From: Methylobacter sp. BlB1
GTDB lineage: Bacteria; Pseudomonadota; Gammaproteobacteria; Methylococcales; Methylomonadaceae
DNA: 64,000 nucleotides
Direction: 5' to 3'
Assembly (NCBI RefSeq): GCF_015476545.1
Contig: NZ_JADMKV010000004.1
Span: forward strand, 1 to 64,000
Made by a program: the position numbers and the translations under genes. Positions 34,759 to 44,603 of this stretch are shown piece by piece. The notes beneath the pieces were generated by a model. The model was not told the origin of the DNA. It ran no database searches and worked only from the letters and a program-made list of their open reading frames with translations. Numbering within the stretch: the first letter of the stretch is position 1; each line of letters opens with the position of its first letter.

Positions 34759-35556
34759 CTATGTGATTTTTTCTGCTTCAACCTCAATCAACACCATGGC
34801 TACATGCGCTTTACCATCTGCTCCCAGCGGCACTTTATCCAGATAACTCGAAGCAACCGCTTCGATAAATGCCTCCCTCTTTTCTTTGGGAATGCGTTCC
34901 GTGTAGGGTAACCATGTTGTTCGAATCCACCCTTCCAGCCCTAATTTTCCGTCATGCGTCATATCTTTAGGAATGAGTTCGACACGATTTATGGAAAATC
35001 CGGATTCTTTCAACAGCACTTGAGTTTCATCGATGCCGACAAAGTTATAGGGAAATTCAAATTCAGTAAAGTACTGCGCCCATTGCTTTGAAGCTTTAAC
35101 GTCGTTAATAGCTGAAATTATACCTTCAGCATCGCCTTGTCCTCCCATGCGCAGGAGGATTTTTCCTCCAGCCCTGAGGCTCTTATATAAGCCTTGAATA
35201 ACAGGCTTATGATCCTTGACCCAATGCAGCACTGCGTTTGAAAAAACCACGTCAAAACAGCCTTCAAATGATAAGTCGCCAGCGTCCATCGCCTGAAACG
35301 AAAGATTGGAATAGCTGTCTTGCGGGTATTTTTCCTTTGCCAGATCTATCATCTGACTCGAGTTATCAATGCCGACAACCGATCCATCACCGACTGATCG
35401 AGCGATTTCCGCCGTTACTTTGCCGTCACCGCAGCCTAAATCGAGAACGTCTTCCCTTCCCTTTAAGCTCAGATTTTCAATAAGCTCTCTTGCCCATTCT
35501 TGCTGAGCTTGTGAATTTCTCTCATAATCTTTAGCATTCCAATTGTATGTATTCAT
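34759..35556 (-). CDS. class I SAM-dependent methyltransferase (trans-aconitate methyltransferase-like)
   Basis: The 265-residue protein has motif I VLDLGCGDGKVTAEIA at about residues 38-53, motif II acidic VVGIDNSSQM near 62, and FDVVFSNAVLHWVKDH near 100-115, as in Tam-like methyltransferases. The true acceptor is unknown. ATG at 35556 is chosen because the longer frame upstream has no family likeness and crosses an attC-like core. Core GTTATGT lies just upstream on the minus strand, so this gene may have arrived as a cassette. Confidence 0.85.
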   Translation of the reverse strand: MNTYNWNAKDYERNSQAQQEWARELIENLSLKGREDVLDLGCGDGKVTAEIARSVGDGSVVGIDNSSQMIDLAKEKYPQDSYSNLSFQAMDAGDLSFEGCFDVVFSNAVLHWVKDHKPVIQGLYKSLRAGGKILLRMGGQGDAEGIISAINDVKASKQWAQYFTEFEFPYNFVGIDETQVLLKESGFSINRVELIPKDMTHDGKLGLEGWIRTTWLPYTERIPKEKREAFIEAVASSYLDKVPLGADGKAHVAMVLIEVEAEKIT

Positions 35557-35568
35557 ATTTTCCTTTTC

Positions 35569-35590
35569 ACATAACGTTTGACTTGAGCAG
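35569..35590 (-). other. attC-like half site upstream of the methyltransferase
   Basis: On the minus strand, GCTCAAGTCAAAC leads into GTTATGT (35575-35569), the right arm and R' core expected of an attC. No matching left arm is found to the right. The remaining 290 bp up to the ATPase gene hold nothing else recognisable. Confidence 0.4.
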
Positions 35591-35879
35591 TCTGCTTCAG
35601 TATTGAGTCTCCAGACAGGGAGCAATGGCGTGAACATTCGCTTGATTCGAACGCTTGCAGCAAAGCTCATAATAGCGCGCAAAGCCTGGCAAGACAAAGG
35701 CGAAGCGAACATTGCCAATGGATTCGACGCGGAAAATCGAGGTCTGGGGCACATGAACGGCCAGTTCGACGGACAGCCGTGTAACCCCTGTGCACGGAGG
35801 CAAGAGTGGACATCAGCGAAAGCATCGAAATACTATATCCCGAAAAAACGATATTCATTTCTTCTCTGTGATTTAAACA

Positions 35880-38525
35880 ATGCAAGCCACAAAAAAACAA
35901 GAACATCCGGAAAAAAGCAAACGCTTTGAGACACCATGGCATCTTCTTGAGCCATGGCAGGCGGCGGCGTGGCTAAAGGTCGACCCTGAAAAAGGCTTGG
36001 ATCACGAAGAATCGCAGCGCCGGCTGGACGCTTTCGGGCCGAACATGATCATGGAGCAGCGCCGGCGCGGTCCGATGCGCATGTTTATCGGGCAGTTCAC
36101 CGATTTTATGATTATCGTGCTGATCTTGGCCGGCATCGTGTCCGGCTTGATCGGAGAATCGAGCGATACGATCGCGATCGCCGTCATCGTGGTGTTGAAT
36201 GGGGTTATCGGCTTCATACAGGAATTCCGCGCCGAACGGGCCGTGGCGGCGCTCAAGCGGCTCGCCAGCCCAACGGCGCAAGTGCTGCGCGGCGGCAGTA
36301 TTCAGACCGTGGCGGCACGGGATCTGGTTCCGGGCGATTTGGTGCTGCTGGAAGCGGGCAACGTCGTACCCGCTGACCTCAAGCTACTGGACGTTGCGCG
36401 GCTCAAGGTGGAAGAAGCGGCATTGACCGGCGAATCTCTGCCGGTAGAGAAAAGCCGCGCCGTATTGCGAGAGTTGGAGTCGCCACTCGGTGACCGCCGC
36501 AATATGGCTTACAAGGGCACCATCGCGACCTATGGCCGTGGCCTGGGCATGATCGTCGCAACCGGAATGGAAACAGAACTGGGCAAAATCGCGAGGCTTC
36601 TGAGTCAGGATAAGGAAAGCAAAACACCGCTGCAGCAACGCTTGGCCGTGTTCGGCAAGCGCCTGGCATTGTTGGTGCTGACCATCTGCGCGATCATTTT
36701 CGCCGTGGGCCTGTTGCGTGGCGAGCCGCCGGTGCTGATGTTTCTGACTGCCGTCAGTTTGGCCGTGGCCGCCATTCCAGAGGCCTTGCCTGCCGTGTCT
36801 ACCGTATCTCTGGCCCTGGGCGCCCGAAGGATGGTACAGAAAAACGCGCTGATCCGGCGCCTGCCTGCGGTGGAAACGCTGGGTTCGGTGACCTTCATCT
36901 GCTCGGACAAGACCGGCACCCTGACCCAAAACCGCATGCAAGCCGAAGCCTTCTACGTGGAAGAAAGCATGCGGGAAGGCATCGCTCAGGATTTTCCGCC
37001 GCCCTTGCTCCACGCCCTGGCTCTGAACAACGACGCCCGCCGCGACGAGCAAGGCATCGTGGTGGGCGATCCTACCGAAACGGCCTTGTATGAAGCCGCC
37101 GTCCGCGCAGGCTATGACGGCGCTGAGCTGGTCAAAACGATGCCGCGGCTGGACGAGGTCCCCTTTGACTCCGAACGCAAACTGATGTCCACCCTGCACC
37201 AGGATGACAGCGGCTTTGTCGTTTATACCAAAGGCGCCCCGGAAAATCTGCTGCCTCTCTGCGTCGAACAATGGCATGCCAGCGGCCCGCAGCCTTTGGC
37301 TGTGGAAAACGTCATGGCAACGGCGGAACAAATGGCCGCGCAGGGGCTCAGGGTCCTTGCGCTGGCGTGGAAGCGGCTGGCCGAAAGACCTTCCCCTCAG
37401 AGCGGCGATGCGCTGGAAAGCGGACTGTGCTTTCTGGGCCTGGTGGGCTTGATGGACCCGCCGCGCCCGGAAGCGAAGCAGGCGGTGGATTTATGCCGCA
37501 GCGCGGGCATCGTGCCGGTCATGATTACCGGCGACCATCCCGCCACTGCGAAAGCCATTGCCCTTCGGCTCGGCATTGCGGATGAAGACTCCGAGGTACT
37601 GACCGGGCAGGACCTGGCCAATATGAGCCTCGAAGAATTCGAGCAGCGGGTAAACTCTGTGCGCGTCTACGCGCGCGTGGCGCCGGAACAAAAGATCAAA
37701 ATCGTGCAGGCGCTTCAGGATAAGGGCGAATTCGTCGCGATGACCGGCGACGGCGTCAACGACGCCCCGGCGCTCGGCATTGCCAATATCGGGGTATCGA
37801 TGGGTAAGATCGGCACCGATGTGGCGCGGGAAGCTTCGCACATGGTGCTGCTGGACGACAATTTCGCGACCATCGTAACAGCGGTGCGCGAGGGACGGCG
37901 CATTTTCGACAATATCCGCAAATTCATCAAATATGCCTTAACCGGCAATTCGGCGGAAATCTGGACACTGTTCCTGGCGCCTTTTATCGGTCTGCCGATC
38001 CCTTTGCTGCCGATTCACATCCTCTGGATCAATCTGGTGACGGACGGATTGCCGGGATTGGCCCTGGCAGTAGAACCGGAGGAACGGGGCATTATGCAAC
38101 GCCCGCCGCGCCCGCCCCAGCAAAGTATTTTCGCCGAAGGGATGTGGCAACACATTCTGTGGGTCGGCCTGTTGATGGCCGGCGTGTCCCTGTTTGCCCA
38201 AGGCTGGGCCTATGTGAACGATTCCCCGCGCTGGCAGAGCATGGTCTTCACGGTGCTGACGCTGTCACAGATGGGCCATGTGCTGGCGATTCGCTCGGAT
38301 CGGGTCTCGCTGTTTCGGCAAGGGCTGTTTTCCAACTTGCCTCTTTTCGGCGCAGTGATGCTGACTTTCGGCTTGCAAATGGCAGTGTTATATGTGCCTG
38401 CCTTGCAGCCGATATTCAAAACCCAGGCCTTGAGCCTGAATGAATTAATGTTCTGCCTGGGGCTGTCGTCGGTGGTATTCGTGACCGTAGAAATCGAAAA
38501 ATGGGTACGCCGCCGGCGGACCTAG
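35880..38525 (+). CDS. P-type (P2A-like) cation-transporting ATPase
   Basis: The 881-residue pump has the standard order: N-terminal cation-ATPase domain, helices 1-2, actuator ([15 protein letters not shown] near 178-192), helices 3-4 with [12 protein letters not shown], phosphorylation site [11 protein letters not shown] (D343), nucleotide domain ([11 protein letters not shown]), hinge [12 protein letters not shown] near 621, and six C-terminal helices. Sequence features match Ca2+/Mn2+-type PacL-PMA relatives; the PEALP helix-4 motif is usual in Ca2+ pumps, but ion choice is inferred. The gene stands alone with no clear ribosome site. Confidence 0.9.
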   Translation: MQATKKQEHPEKSKRFETPWHLLEPWQAAAWLKVDPEKGLDHEESQRRLDAFGPNMIMEQRRRGPMRMFIGQFTDFMIIVLILAGIVSGLIGESSDTIAIAVIVVLNGVIGFIQEFRAERAVAALKRLASPTAQVLRGGSIQTVAARDLVPGDLVLLEAGNVVPADLKLLDVARLKVEEAALTGESLPVEKSRAVLRELESPLGDRRNMAYKGTIATYGRGLGMIVATGMETELGKIARLLSQDKESKTPLQQRLAVFGKRLALLVLTICAIIFAVGLLRGEPPVLMFLTAVSLAVAAIPEALPAVSTVSLALGARRMVQKNALIRRLPAVETLGSVTFICSDKTGTLTQNRMQAEAFYVEESMREGIAQDFPPPLLHALALNNDARRDEQGIVVGDPTETALYEAAVRAGYDGAELVKTMPRLDEVPFDSERKLMSTLHQDDSGFVVYTKGAPENLLPLCVEQWHASGPQPLAVENVMATAEQMAAQGLRVLALAWKRLAERPSPQSGDALESGLCFLGLVGLMDPPRPEAKQAVDLCRSAGIVPVMITGDHPATAKAIALRLGIADEDSEVLTGQDLANMSLEEFEQRVNSVRVYARVAPEQKIKIVQALQDKGEFVAMTGDGVNDAPALGIANIGVSMGKIGTDVAREASHMVLLDDNFATIVTAVREGRRIFDNIRKFIKYALTGNSAEIWTLFLAPFIGLPIPLLPIHILWINLVTDGLPGLALAVEPEERGIMQRPPRPPQQSIFAEGMWQHILWVGLLMAGVSLFAQGWAYVNDSPRWQSMVFTVLTLSQMGHVLAIRSDRVSLFRQGLFSNLPLFGAVMLTFGLQMAVLYVPALQPIFKTQALSLNELMFCLGLSSVVFVTVEIEKWVRRRRT

Positions 38526-38557
38526 CCTTGACAGCTCAGACATACCGGAAAAATCCG

Positions 38558-38713
38558 ATGCATACGGCATCGGCGAGCAAACCAGAGGCGATGCTCACGC
38601 CCCGTTACATCGGCCAGGCAACGGAAGCCTCTGGAATATCGGTGTTCGCCATTACGCTGCACACTATTCCCGAAGGCTCTGTAGCGGCCATGCCCTTACA
38701 TCACATGGGCTGA
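38558..38713 (+). pseudogene. ZIP-family transporter remnant
   Basis: This 51-codon frame holds SVFAITLHTIPEGSVAAMPL, very like the metal-binding helix HNIPEG of ZupT/ZIP divalent-metal transporters, but nothing else of the protein survives. The frame ends at TGA and the following 200 bp to the next gene show no related sequence. It looks like a decayed fragment next to the cation ATPase. Confidence 0.4.
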
Positions 38714-38921
38714 TCTTGACCAGTAAGAACCTTCGAGCCTGACGCCCATCCCCTCTCCGACCGAAAACCGGCCTGGTCGCCTGGCCACTGAAACATGCGC
38801 TCGCATCAGCGCTGAAAGCATGAACTTTATTTTCTCTTTCTTGCTCGAAAAATAGCCAGGCACATGCTTCGGGATTCCTCGATAAGCCGGAGATCGCTCA
38901 AACTTTCAGGAGAAAACGATC

Positions 38922-41384
38922 ATGGGTAGCAAGAGTGCGAACACCGCAAAAGACATTGTTTTGATTACCGGCATCGCCGGTTTCCTCGGCCAGGCATTGA
39001 GCAAGGCGCTGGCGCAACATTACTGCATTGTCGGCCTTGATCGGGGCGCCGCCTCGTCAAAGTTTCCGGACTTGATAGATCTGGACCTGACCTCGGACAG
39101 CGCCGTTGAAAAAGCCCTGGATGACGTGCGCCAGCACCATGGCACGCACATCGCATCGGTTGTGCATCTGGCCGGCTATTATGATTTCACCGGCGAGCCG
39201 AACCCGCTCTACGAGAGCGTCAACGTCAAGGGAACCCGGCGCCTGCTGCGGGCATTGCAGGGCTTTGACGTCGAACAGTTCATCTATGCCAGCACGATGC
39301 TCGTGCATGCGCCCACCGAGCCCGGTATACCTATTACGGAAGACTCGCCGCTACAGCCAAAATGGGCTTATCCGCAGTCGAAACTGGAAACCGAGGAAGT
39401 TGTCATCAACGAGCACGGCGCTATCCCTTATGTGTTGGTCCGCATTGCCGGCGTCTATACCGATAACGTATTGCCGCCAACGCTCGCGAATCAGATACAG
39501 CGGATCTATGAGCGCCAGTTCACGAGCCGGTTTTTTGCAGGTGACATCTCGCACGGCCAGTCGTTCATTCACATTGAGGACCTGATCGAGGCTATCGTGC
39601 GCATGGTCCGGCAACGCAGGCAACTGCCTGCCGAACTCAAACTGCTCGTAGGCGAGCCGCTGACAATGGGCTATGAGGCGCTGCAAAACGAAATCGGCTA
39701 TCTGATTCACGGGGAAATATGGCCGACCGAAACGCTGCCGAAAATGCTGGCCAAGGTCGGCGCCGGGCTGCAGGCGCAGATGGAAATCGCGATACCGGAT
39801 TCGATCGACAAAGGCGAAAAGCCTTTCATCAAGCCGTTCATGGTAGACCTGGCCGACGATCATTATGAACTGGATATCTCCAGGGCCAGAAACCTGTTAA
39901 ATTGGGAGCCCCGGCATTCATTGCGCGATACGCTGCCGGCGATTGTGGCTGCGCTCAAGGCCGATCCGTTGAGCTGGTACAAACGCAACAAACTGACTGC
40001 GCCGGAATGGGTCGAGACCATGACCGCCGAGCCCGAACCAGCCGAACACCTGCTGCATGAATATAATCGGTCTTGGCGCAACGCGCACCGCGAAAACCTT
40101 TGGGCGCATTTTCTGAACATGGCTTTGGGCACTTGGCTCATGAGCAGCCCGCCTATCCTGGGTTACCGGGACGCTACCATGGCCGTCAACGACCTGGCCG
40201 CCGGCGCGCTGGTACTGGTGTTCAGCGCGCTGTCGCTGTCGCGGCGCATGGCCTGGGCGCGCATCGCCAACGCGGCCGTAGGACTGTGGCTGCTGTTCGC
40301 GCCGCTGGTGTTCTGGACGCCGAGCGCTTCGGCTTATCTGAACGATACGCTGGTCGGCTCTCTCGTGATCGGCTTTTCAATGCTGGTTCGCCCCATGCCG
40401 GGCATCGGCCTCATTGCCAGCCTGAAAGGCCCCGACATTCCGCCCGGCTGGGATTACAACCCGTCGTCATGGATGCAGCGTGTGCCAATCATTCTCCTGG
40501 CCTTTATCGGGCTCTACATCTCGCGCTATCTGGCCGCCTACCAATTGGGGCATATACCGGACGCCTGGGACCCTTATTTCGGCGATGGCACCGAGCGCGT
40601 CATCACGTCCGATGTTTCCAAAGCCTGGCCCATACCCGACGCGGGGCTAGGCGCGGTAACTTACCTGCTGGAGATACTGACCGGCATCATCGGCGGGCGC
40701 GACCGCTGGCGCACGATGCCCTGGCTGGTCATTCTGTTCGGCGTCATGATCGTGCCGCTGGGCGCCGTCAGCATTTTCTTCATCATCATCCAGCCCATTC
40801 TGATCGGCACTTGGTGCACGCTGTGTCTGGTAGCGGCCGCGGCCATGCTGATCCAAATTCCCTATTCCGTTGATGAACTGATCGCCACAGGCCAGTTTCT
40901 GGCCGAGCGCCGCCGCAAGGGCAAATCGGTCATTCTGGCGTTCCTGCGCGGCGATACGATGGAAGGCGGCCGCAAGACCGAACCCGATAGTTTCGAAGGC
41001 TCGCCCTGGACGATCATCAAGGACATGGCCGGCGGCGGCGTCAATCTGCCCTGGTCGCTGGTGCTGAGCACGGCCATCGGCATCTGGCTGATGTGCACGC
41101 GGCTGATTTTCGGAACGCAAGGCGAACAAGCCAACAGCGACCATCTGATCGGCGCTCTCGTCGTAACAATTTCCATCACGGCGTTGGCCGAATCGGCACG
41201 CCCGGTACGCTTTGTCAATGTGCTGCTGGCCTTCGCCCTGATGGCTACGCCGTTGATACTGGAGGGCGGCAGCACCCTTGCCGACTGGTCAGGGGTTGCG
41301 GCAGCGCTGTTGTTGATAGCGGCGAGCGTGCCGCGCGGCAGGATTGAGAACAGGTATGGCAGTTGGAGCCGGTATTTGGTTTAG
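38922..41384 (+). CDS. large membrane fusion: NAD(P)-binding SDR epimerase, SPW repeats, VKOR-like module
   Basis: Of 820 residues, the first ~340 form an extended SDR with nucleotide motif TGIAGFLGQAL (16-26) and active-site YPQSK (YxxxK at about 146-150). Residues about 390-500 contain SPW-type membrane pairs (GTWLMSSPPILGY, GLWLLFAPLVFW). About 520-660 has helices with GTWCTLCLVAAAA, the CxxC of vitamin K epoxide reductase-like proteins, preceded by helices with RDRWRTMPWLVILFG. Another SPW-like unit follows at 700-800. AGGAG precedes the start. It may couple a nucleotide-sugar or redox reaction to membrane thiol chemistry; the function is unknown. Confidence 0.8.
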   Translation: MGSKSANTAKDIVLITGIAGFLGQALSKALAQHYCIVGLDRGAASSKFPDLIDLDLTSDSAVEKALDDVRQHHGTHIASVVHLAGYYDFTGEPNPLYESVNVKGTRRLLRALQGFDVEQFIYASTMLVHAPTEPGIPITEDSPLQPKWAYPQSKLETEEVVINEHGAIPYVLVRIAGVYTDNVLPPTLANQIQRIYERQFTSRFFAGDISHGQSFIHIEDLIEAIVRMVRQRRQLPAELKLLVGEPLTMGYEALQNEIGYLIHGEIWPTETLPKMLAKVGAGLQAQMEIAIPDSIDKGEKPFIKPFMVDLADDHYELDISRARNLLNWEPRHSLRDTLPAIVAALKADPLSWYKRNKLTAPEWVETMTAEPEPAEHLLHEYNRSWRNAHRENLWAHFLNMALGTWLMSSPPILGYRDATMAVNDLAAGALVLVFSALSLSRRMAWARIANAAVGLWLLFAPLVFWTPSASAYLNDTLVGSLVIGFSMLVRPMPGIGLIASLKGPDIPPGWDYNPSSWMQRVPIILLAFIGLYISRYLAAYQLGHIPDAWDPYFGDGTERVITSDVSKAWPIPDAGLGAVTYLLEILTGIIGGRDRWRTMPWLVILFGVMIVPLGAVSIFFIIIQPILIGTWCTLCLVAAAAMLIQIPYSVDELIATGQFLAERRRKGKSVILAFLRGDTMEGGRKTEPDSFEGSPWTIIKDMAGGGVNLPWSLVLSTAIGIWLMCTRLIFGTQGEQANSDHLIGALVVTISITALAESARPVRFVNVLLAFALMATPLILEGGSTLADWSGVAAALLLIAASVPRGRIENRYGSWSRYLV

Positions 41385-41407
41385 CGGTTGGATTCTAAAA
41401 AGTGTAG

Positions 41408-41568
41408 CCCAGAAGGTACGCACTGCGTACCTTCTGGGCGCCGAAGTGAGCGGCAAGTTCGAAAAGGTACGCGATGCGTACCTTAACAAAGCTACGGAAC
41501 TAAAACCACGAAGAGACCATCAGTTAGAAACTTCGTGTTCTCTGTGTCCTTCGTGGTTAATAAAATAC
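41408..41568. repeat. three hairpins after the SDR fusion gene
   Basis: CCCAGAAGGTACGCA/TGCGTACCTTCTGGG (41408-41438) is a perfect 15-bp stem. AAGGTACGC/GCGTACCTT (41464-41484) repeats its core. AACCACGAAG/CTTCGTGGTT (41514-41568) encloses a larger loop. The gene ends at 41384, and a convergent gene ends at 41576, so they probably form a two-way terminator region. Confidence 0.6.
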
Positions 41569-41575
41569 GTGAATA

Positions 41576-41905
41576 TTATTCAAAGTAATCCCAAGGATAC
41601 TCAGGCTGTAAAATGGGCCGGTAACCTGCCGGTGCCGGGAACGGTGCGGAAATAAATTCATAAACGCCGACCAGTTCGCGAGCCACAAACATGCCCAATC
41701 CCTTCGCCAGGCCGATGGGTACGCCGACGGCGCCTTGGGTCCGCGTTTCCTGCACAATATTGCCCGGTATCTCAAGAAAACCGCAGGTCATGCCCGCCAG
41801 ACCCCGGCCGAATTTCTGCGAGGATGATTGTGCATGCGCTTCAGGCAATGACAACATAGTCAGCGCTGTAAATATCACCATTAGATAAACGCGTAACTTT
41901 TTCAT
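41576..41905 (-). CDS. exosortase system-associated protein, TIGR04073-like
   Basis: The 109-residue protein has a signal peptide (cleavage near EAHAQ) and the compact pattern of the TIGR04073 family: KFGRGLAGMTCGFLEIPGNI, then GLAKGLGMFVARELVGVYE and the end RPILQPEYPWDYFE. The family is named for occurring in genomes with exosortase/PEP-CTERM sorting; its activity is unknown. ATG at 41905 is chosen over the longer frame because it places the signal peptide correctly. No exosortase is in the window. Confidence 0.85.
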   Translation of the reverse strand: MKKLRVYLMVIFTALTMLSLPEAHAQSSSQKFGRGLAGMTCGFLEIPGNIVQETRTQGAVGVPIGLAKGLGMFVARELVGVYEFISAPFPAPAGYRPILQPEYPWDYFE

Positions 41906-41976
41906 ATATCTACCTTCCTTCGTGTTTGTTGTATTCTTGTTGTGTGGAAAGGATATCTTACTGTATAGATTAGACA

Positions 41977-43386
41977 TTAAAAATTGAAGTCGTTCCGTTT
42001 AACCATCAATCCACGCTCGACCCACCAAGCCTCAAAGAATCCCATCAGCACATAGCTGGCCAGCGCCACGGCCAGAGACATTAAGTAAGGCGTGCCGATA
42101 TTCATGAAGTGGTGGCCGATTACCCATGTCGACATGCCGGCCAGCAGCGTGACGGCGGCGCTCAAACTGCCGCCGAAGCGCGTGAACAGGCCGAAAACGA
42201 CGACGATGAAAATGCCGGCGCTGCCGAACGCCGACGCCTCTTCCACCAGCGTATAAACACGCTCGGCATGCAGCGCCAGGACAAAGGCGATGATGCCGCA
42301 CACCATGACCAGAATCCGTGCGGCTTTGACCTTGTCCTGATCGCTGATCGTCTTGACGGCAGGCACGATCAGATTATGGGACACCAGGGCCGAGGCCGCC
42401 AACAAGGCGCTGTCGACCGTCGACAGAATGGCCGATATCAGCGCGCCGGCGAAAACGATGTATAAAAACGTATTGAGATGCTCGCGGGCCAGATGCGGCA
42501 GTATCTGCTCAGGCTGCGCCAAGCCCGGCACCAGTTGAACGCCGAGCAGACCGATGAAAACCGGAATCAGGCCCACTGCCAGATACAACAGGCCGCCATG
42601 GATGCAGGCTTTTTGCGCCACTTCAGGCGAGCGGCTGGCCAGCACGCGCGCCACAAGTTCCTGCGACAAAACCGATCCGCAGATCGGAATGGCCCACTGC
42701 TCGATTTTATCAACCCATGCGTTCTCCCCCGCACCGAACAGGCTAAGCCGCTCCGGCTGAATATGCGCTATGGATGCCTCGAGCCCGCCGCCGGCCTTCA
42801 GCACAAAAAGCAGCAGCAGCAATAAGCCGATAATCAATGCAATGCCCTGCACGGCGTCGGTCACGACATCGGCCAACAGCCCTCCGTACATGGTATAGAT
42901 GACCACAACCAGCGCCGCGACGGCAATCGCCCATTCCACGTCAAATCCCGACGCGGACGACAACACCTGCCCAAACGCTCTGATCTGCGCCGCCGCCCAC
43001 ATAACCGAAGTCGGCGCGATCAGCAACACGGCCAGACTTTGGATTTTAGCCGAATAGCGCTGCTCGAAAAGATCGGCCAGCGTGGTCAGGTTGCGCCGCC
43101 ACAAATGCACGGCGAACACCATGCCCATCAGCACCAGACAGACGGTATAGCCGAACGGATCGACGGTCGCGCCCGACAGACCGCTTTCGTAGACTGAGCC
43201 GGCCGCGCCTATGCAGGTTTCGGCACCGAACCAGGTTGCAAATACGCTCAGGCTGGCCATGCCCGGACCGAGGCTGCGTCCGGCCAACAGATAATCGCTT
43301 TCGCTGACGATGCGGCGCGAAAAATACACGCCGATCAACAATTGCAGCAGGATATAGGCAATAATCCCGTAGAGGACTGTAGGCAT
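41977..43386 (-). CDS. sodium:solute symporter (SSS family)
   Basis: The 469-residue protein has about 13 hydrophobic helices and the family features SDYLLAGRSLGPGMASLSVFATWFG (split over residues 28-52) and ISAILSTVDSALLAASALVSHNL near 315-337, which includes the Na+-binding serine/threonine region. SSS carriers use Na+ to import sugars, amino acids, organic acids or similar; the substrate cannot be read from the sequence. It is 71 bp from the TIGR04073 gene. It could equally be related to proline/pantothenate symporters. Confidence 0.88.
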   Translation of the reverse strand: MPTVLYGIIAYILLQLLIGVYFSRRIVSESDYLLAGRSLGPGMASLSVFATWFGAETCIGAAGSVYESGLSGATVDPFGYTVCLVLMGMVFAVHLWRRNLTTLADLFEQRYSAKIQSLAVLLIAPTSVMWAAAQIRAFGQVLSSASGFDVEWAIAVAALVVVIYTMYGGLLADVVTDAVQGIALIIGLLLLLLFVLKAGGGLEASIAHIQPERLSLFGAGENAWVDKIEQWAIPICGSVLSQELVARVLASRSPEVAQKACIHGGLLYLAVGLIPVFIGLLGVQLVPGLAQPEQILPHLAREHLNTFLYIVFAGALISAILSTVDSALLAASALVSHNLIVPAVKTISDQDKVKAARILVMVCGIIAFVLALHAERVYTLVEEASAFGSAGIFIVVVFGLFTRFGGSLSAAVTLLAGMSTWVIGHHFMNIGTPYLMSLAVALASYVLMGFFEAWWVERGLMVKRNDFNF

Positions 43387-43510
43387 TTTCTTTAAATGGG
43401 CTCAAAAAAGGCGCCATTTTAACGTACCTTGCTGAAACGCGAGAGGTGGAATTTTGTGAGGAATGAAAACACGAGGACAGAGGTCACGAAGATCAAGCCA
43501 AGGATAATAA

Positions 43511-43645
43511 TGGATGTTACACATGGACGTTTTTATCCCGGCCGCGCCGAGCACCACATTTTTTAACAGCGGCAGGCGGGTTGATAAACCCAGCATTTCT
43601 GGACCGTCCATGCCGGGTTTCCGCTAAAGCTCCAACCCAGCCTAC
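43511..43645. repeat. composite repeat: family 2 left end joined to inverted family 1 element
   Basis: The first 65 bp (ggatgttacacatggacg onward, with cgcgccgagcacc) match the left end of family 2 at 30963 and 47222. The rest is family 1 inverted, ending in aaagctccaacccagcctac. The junction suggests one element inserted into the other. The 43387-43510 stretch before it holds nothing else. Confidence 0.65.
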
Positions 43646-43650
43646 ACGTG

Positions 43651-44535
43651 CTATATTCCAGAGTGGCTCAGCTTCAATAAGGCCTCGGTCTGCCGCTCTA
43701 TGGTCCTGCTGACAGCCGGCTCCAGCCGATCCAGCCAACGCCGGGGAATGGCATCGATCCCATAATGGGCACCGGCCAGCATGCCGGCCAATGCGCCCGT
43801 GGTATCGGCGTCTTCGCCCCGGTTGACCGTATCGGTCAGACACGCTTCGAAAGAATCGGTATGAAAAAAATGGTAAAGCACGGTTTGCACTGTCTCGACG
43901 ATATATCCGCCGGCACGGCCCGGATAGGGATCGAATTGGAATTCGGGGTGCGCTTTTATCAAGGCGGCCGCCTGCTGCCGGCAGGGTTCGATGCCTTCGC
44001 CGGCAACCAACGCTTGCAGCATCCGCCCCAGGCACAATGCAGCCGCATCGGACAACGGATGATGATGCGTCAGGTGGCATTGCTCCAGGGTTTGCCGCTC
44101 GAAGGCCGGTGCGTTCCCCAACGTTGCAATTGCGACCGGCAAATTGCGCATGCAGGCGCCGTTTCCGGCTTCGGCTTCGTTAACCGGGCCTGCCAGCGCT
44201 CCGGTTTTAATATAGCGCCGGATGCCGCGGCGGCAGGTGTTGCCGATATCGACCGGCTGAGACCGTAGCCAGGCCGCGAATGAATCGGCCACGCGCGTCA
44301 GATCCCAGCCGCCGCAGTCAATCATGGCCTGCGCCAGCGCGATCGACATTTCAGTGTCGTCGGTAATCTGGCCGGGCCTTAGTTTTAACCAGCCGCCGCC
44401 GGTAATGTCGCGGTGCAGGCCGTATTCGGTGCGAATTTGTTCGGGCGTCATAAATTCTACGGTAGCGCCTAACGCGTCGCCGCAGGCAAAGCCCAGATAA
44501 GCGCCAAGAGCGCGGTCTTTTAGCGTCAAGTTCAT
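43651..44535 (-). CDS. draG: ADP-ribosyl-[dinitrogen reductase] hydrolase
   Basis: DraG removes ADP-ribose from the nitrogenase iron protein, reactivating nitrogenase when ammonium is gone. The ~294-residue product has the binuclear-metal ADP-ribosylglycohydrolase motifs CGDALGATVEFM near the N-terminus, GQITDDTEMSIALA near 58-70 and NRGEDADTTGALAGMLAGA near 235-250. ATG at 44535 with GGGA upstream is chosen; ATG at 44550 adds five residues. It follows draT in the same direction. Assignment is stronger than for a generic ADP-ribosylglycohydrolase because of the draT neighbour. Confidence 0.92.
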   Translation of the reverse strand: MNLTLKDRALGAYLGFACGDALGATVEFMTPEQIRTEYGLHRDITGGGWLKLRPGQITDDTEMSIALAQAMIDCGGWDLTRVADSFAAWLRSQPVDIGNTCRRGIRRYIKTGALAGPVNEAEAGNGACMRNLPVAIATLGNAPAFERQTLEQCHLTHHHPLSDAAALCLGRMLQALVAGEGIEPCRQQAAALIKAHPEFQFDPYPGRAGGYIVETVQTVLYHFFHTDSFEACLTDTVNRGEDADTTGALAGMLAGAHYGIDAIPRRWLDRLEPAVSRTIERQTEALLKLSHSGI

Positions 44536-44603
44536 TTTGTATATTCCCATTGTTAGGGGTCCCGCGCTCTGCGTGAGAACGATAGATTTGTGAAATATTC
44601 AGG

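Noticed and set aside
35603-35929. Plus-strand frame between the methyltransferase and ATPase genes
   Set aside because: No ribosome site or likeness, it overlaps the ATPase start, and it contains an attC-like half site region.
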